Assembly: GCA_004557285.1 (NCBI GenBank)
Contig: SFEK01000040.1
Coordinates: 1 to 15,591, forward strand
Length of the DNA stretch: 15,591 nucleotides
Reading direction: 5' to 3'
From: Bacteroidales bacterium
GTDB taxonomy: Bacteria > Bacteroidota > Bacteroidia > Bacteroidales > Bacteroidaceae
The translations under genes were made by a program, and so were the position numbers. Below the pieces are notes generated by a model. It saw only the letters and a list, made by a program, of their open reading frames with translations. It was not told the origin of the DNA and ran no database searches. Positions 13,700 through 15,591 of the stretch are shown piece by piece (position 1 is the first letter of the stretch; each line of letters starts with the position of its first letter).

Positions 13700-14880
13700 T
13701 GAACACACAGAATACTCCGGTTCATGTCAACCTGTGGCACAAAGACTTCTGGGTGCTGTCTTTGGCCGACATGCTGCTTGCCGTGGTCATGTATATGCAG
13801 CTGCCCCTGCTGCCTGGTTGGATGACCGCCGGCTATGGTGCCACACCCATGCAGGTGGGTGCTGCCATGGGCATGGTGGGCGTGGGCGTGTTTTTCCTGG
13901 GCAGTCTGTGTTCCTACTGGGTGCAGCATTACCGCCGCAACCATGTGTGCCTGTGGGCTGTCTTTGCCATGCTGCTCTCGCTCGGCACTCTCTATTGGTG
14001 GCACACCCGCTGTCCAGGCCATTCGCTGGGCATCTATGTGGTGCTGGCTGTCCGCTTTGTGCTCGGGGCCACTTATGGTCTGGCACAGATGGTGCTGTCG
14101 AGCACGCTCATCATCGACAAGTGTGAGTCGTTCCGCCGCACTGAGGCCAACCATGCCACGGCTTGGTTCTCCCGTCTGGCATTGTCCATCGGTCCTGCTG
14201 CCACCATCCTGCTGTTGCCCTATCTGGGCTTCGAGAAGGTGATGCTCGTGGCTTGTGGCGGCTGTCTGCTGGCCATGCTGCTTATCATGTCGGTAAAATT
14301 TCCCTTCAAGGCACCTGAGGAAAATCTCCATACTTTTTCGCTCGACCGTTTTTTCCTGCCCCGTGGCAAGTGGCTCTTCGTCAATCTGATGCCGGTGGCC
14401 ACGGTCATGGGGCTGATGTTCACCATCGGTTGCTCCTATATGTTCTATGTCATGCTCATGGTGGGCTTTTTCTTTGCCCTGCTGGCCCAGCGTTTCGTGT
14501 TTGTCAATGCCGAACTGAAGAGCGAGATCACCACGGGACTCCTGCTCATGGGCGTGTCGGTTTTGCTGCTCATCTCGGGCGAGTGGCGTGCCGTGCACAT
14601 CTTCTGTCCCGTGTTCCTGGGTTGCGGTTTCGGCATTTCCGGAGCACGTTTCCTGCTGTTCTTCATCAATCTGAGCGACCATTGCCGCCGTGGCACCTCC
14701 CAGAGCACTTATTTCCTGGCCTGCGAGGCCGGCGTGTCGTTAGGGCTGTTCATTGGCTATGCCTTCATGCAGGGCAATCTCACTGCCGTTACCGCTGTGT
14801 CGCTCACACTCACAGCATTCGCCCTCGCCATGTATCTGCTGTTCACCCACCGCTGGTACATGACCAACAAGAGCCGCTGA
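13699..14880 (+). CDS. Major facilitator superfamily transporter, coupled to panB
   Basis: This 393-residue inner-membrane protein has about 11-12 hydrophobic spans. The first half is VLSLADMLLAVVMYMQLPLL, a Gly/Met-rich second span, LWAVFAMLLSLGTLYW and VLAVRFVLGATYGLAQMVLS. A central basic loop (about residues 195-225) contains RFFLPRGK. Six further spans follow, including 'LLLMGVSVLLLIS'. The classic MFS loop-2 motif G-x-L-a-D-r-x-G is not obvious: the corresponding loop reads WVQHYRRNHVCLW. The ATG at 13699 shares its A with the panB stop (TGATG); an in-frame TTG just upstream is less likely. The coupling suggests a role tied to pantoate/pantothenate or a precursor, but no substrate can be read. 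The family call is good; the specificity is unknown. Confidence 0.85.
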   Translation: MNTQNTPVHVNLWHKDFWVLSLADMLLAVVMYMQLPLLPGWMTAGYGATPMQVGAAMGMVGVGVFFLGSLCSYWVQHYRRNHVCLWAVFAMLLSLGTLYWWHTRCPGHSLGIYVVLAVRFVLGATYGLAQMVLSSTLIIDKCESFRRTEANHATAWFSRLALSIGPAATILLLPYLGFEKVMLVACGGCLLAMLLIMSVKFPFKAPEENLHTFSLDRFFLPRGKWLFVNLMPVATVMGLMFTIGCSYMFYVMLMVGFFFALLAQRFVFVNAELKSEITTGLLLMGVSVLLLISGEWRAVHIFCPVFLGCGFGISGARFLLFFINLSDHCRRGTSQSTYFLACEAGVSLGLFIGYAFMQGNLTAVTAVSLTLTAFALAMYLLFTHRWYMTNKSR

Positions 14881-14961
14881 ACACCATGCTTCAATATTTG
14901 ATTCGGACATAACACAGCAACACTTTGTATTGATGAACGAAGTAAGTGTGCCACAAAGCAA

Positions 14962-15001
14962 AAGGCCTGCAAGGGATTTGCTGATGCACCCTGCAGGCCT
15001 T
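14962..15001. terminator. Long hairpin between convergent MFS and surface-protein remnant
   Basis: AAGGCCTGCA (14962-14971) pairs with TGCAGGCCTT (14992-15001). A further GGG/CCC extends the stem past a bulged A, leaving a 13-nt loop. In the minus direction the stem is followed by T-rich TTTTGCTTTG; in the plus direction no T tract follows. It may end both transcripts, more likely the minus one. Confidence 0.6.
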
Positions 15002-15090
15002 CTCCGTGTTGTAGCCATCGTCGTTGCGCTGTCAAGGCAATGACGCTGCGGCTGCCGTTTAAACTAAACCGCTATGGCTGCTGGCCTGAT

Positions 15091-15482
15091 TCAGGCACCG
15101 AGACCGCCGCCCTCTTCTTCGCCGCTGTCTCCGCCGCTGGTGGTGGCGGTGAATATGGCGGTGAGGGTCTTGTTGCCGTCAATCACCACGCTGCGGCTGG
15201 CTGAGGTGTTGCCGTCGCTCCATCGGCTGAAGGTGTAGCCGCTGGCGGCAGTGGCCTGTATGCTGGCCGTCGAGTCTTTGGCATATTTGCCGCCACCGCT
15301 CACTGTGCCACCGCCCACGGGCGATGCCTCAAGGGTGAGGGTGTATTTCACGACGGCCGAACCGATGGTGTATAATTGGCCTGAACAACTAAACCTGTAT
15401 TGTCATAATAATTGAAATCAAGAATAGAACGAGAAGGGATATATGCCATTCGATAGGGTGCTGGCCAATCAGGCTTATCATT
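15091..15482 (-). pseudogene. Disrupted C-terminal fragment of an InlB/bacterial-repeat surface protein
   Basis: The minus frame 15351-15091 encodes an 86-residue segment. It opens YTLTLEASPVGGGTVSGGG and holds a 'SGYTFSRWSDGNTSASRSVV' core and 'TLTAIFT', the pattern of one InlB-type divergent bacterial repeat in secreted Bacteroidota and Listeria proteins. A Gly/Glu-rich tail ends it. It has no ATG (only GTG 15351), no signal peptide and no promoter, and an in-frame TGA lies at 15405-15403. The adjacent frame is open from 15482 to 15351 and reads 'ILDFNYYDNTGLVVQANYT'. Removing one AC from the ACAC at 15371-15368 would join the two frames as NYTIGSAVVKYTLTLEASP, a smooth beta-rich junction. 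I therefore call a frameshifted remnant. Upstream of 15482 are further stops, so the N-terminal part is missing. A sequencing error at ACAC is possible. Confidence 0.55.
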
Positions 15483-15535
15483 TTATTGAGGCCAATAAGA
15501 TGATAACACATCATTTTATTATGGCCAATAAAATG
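15477..15535. repeat. Two 26-bp direct repeats at 33-bp period, each a small inverted repeat
   Basis: Copies lie at 15477-15502 and 15510-15535 and match at 23 of 26 positions. Each holds CATTTTATT, a 6-nt centre ending GGCC, then AATAARATG, which pairs with the first part. The word GGCCAAT occurs four times between 15463 and 15541. The function is unknown. Two copies are too few for a CRISPR array. Confidence 0.6.
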
Positions 15536-15591
15536 GCCAATGCTGGCACCACCCCACATTTGTTTATGCTAAAATATTCTGTCCGTCCGTC

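Noticed and set aside
13645..14682. 345-codon minus-strand frame antisense to panB and the MFS gene
   Set aside because: Its His/Gln-rich composition is what the antisense of a hydrophobic membrane gene gives. There is no promoter or leader for it.
15477..15535. Possible CRISPR array
   Set aside because: There are only two full units with a 7-nt gap between them, and no spacer-like variable segments or cas genes.

Overview
The window reads as chromosomal DNA from a member of the Bacteroidota, most likely Prevotellaceae (Prevotella/Segatella). Four things point there. Nearly every intergenic start carries the Bacteroidota -7 box TAnnTTTG, in three or four cases with TTG/TTTG about 19-21 nt upstream. 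Most leaders are A/T-rich without a Shine-Dalgarno sequence. Several families are typical of the phylum (DUF4476, DUF4923, TamL lipoprotein, long-tailed S16). DUF3298 lipoproteins and an MFS gene fused translationally to panB fit as well. The assignment is inference from these traits; no database was searched.

Layout. 1-327 (-): the start of a secreted DUF4476 protein that runs off the left edge. 550-1253 (-): promoter, tRNA-Cys, a rho-independent terminator, then ogt (O6-alkylguanine repair). 1354-2448 (+): a phosphate-selective-type porin. 2508-3113 (+): mntP manganese exporter, overlapping by 9 bp the convergent SpoU/TrmH RNA methyltransferase (3105-3869, -). The methyltransferase and tamL (3972-6206, +) diverge from a mirror-symmetric pair of promoters. 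The 3' end of tamL overlaps by 53 bp a convergent small lipoprotein-like gene (6154-6654, -). 6697-8318 (+): a YycJ-type metallo-beta-lactamase-fold hydrolase followed by a secreted DUF4923 protein. 8422-9016 (+): rpsP. A bidirectional terminator (9039-9068) separates rpsP from a five-gene minus-strand operon: DUF3298/DUF4163 lipoprotein, rsmG, glyoxalase-II-like hydrolase, ruvC, and a 58-residue Cys-rich membrane protein whose ATG overlaps the ruvC stop (12073 down to 9140). 12102-14880 (+): a HAD phosphatase, then panB and an MFS transporter sharing a TGATG stop/start. The right end (14881-15591) holds a terminator hairpin, a disrupted InlB/bacterial-repeat surface-protein fragment (-), and an A/T-rich repeated tract.

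Most of the content is housekeeping: translation and rRNA/tRNA modification, DNA repair and recombination, pantothenate synthesis, outer-membrane assembly, manganese export. I did not find a convincing undescribed multi-gene system. The points most worth a second look are the decayed and repetitive right end, the small Cys-rich gene coupled to ruvC, the symmetric divergent promoters in front of tamL, the terminator between tRNA-Cys and ogt, and the near-identical promoters of the HAD gene and panB.
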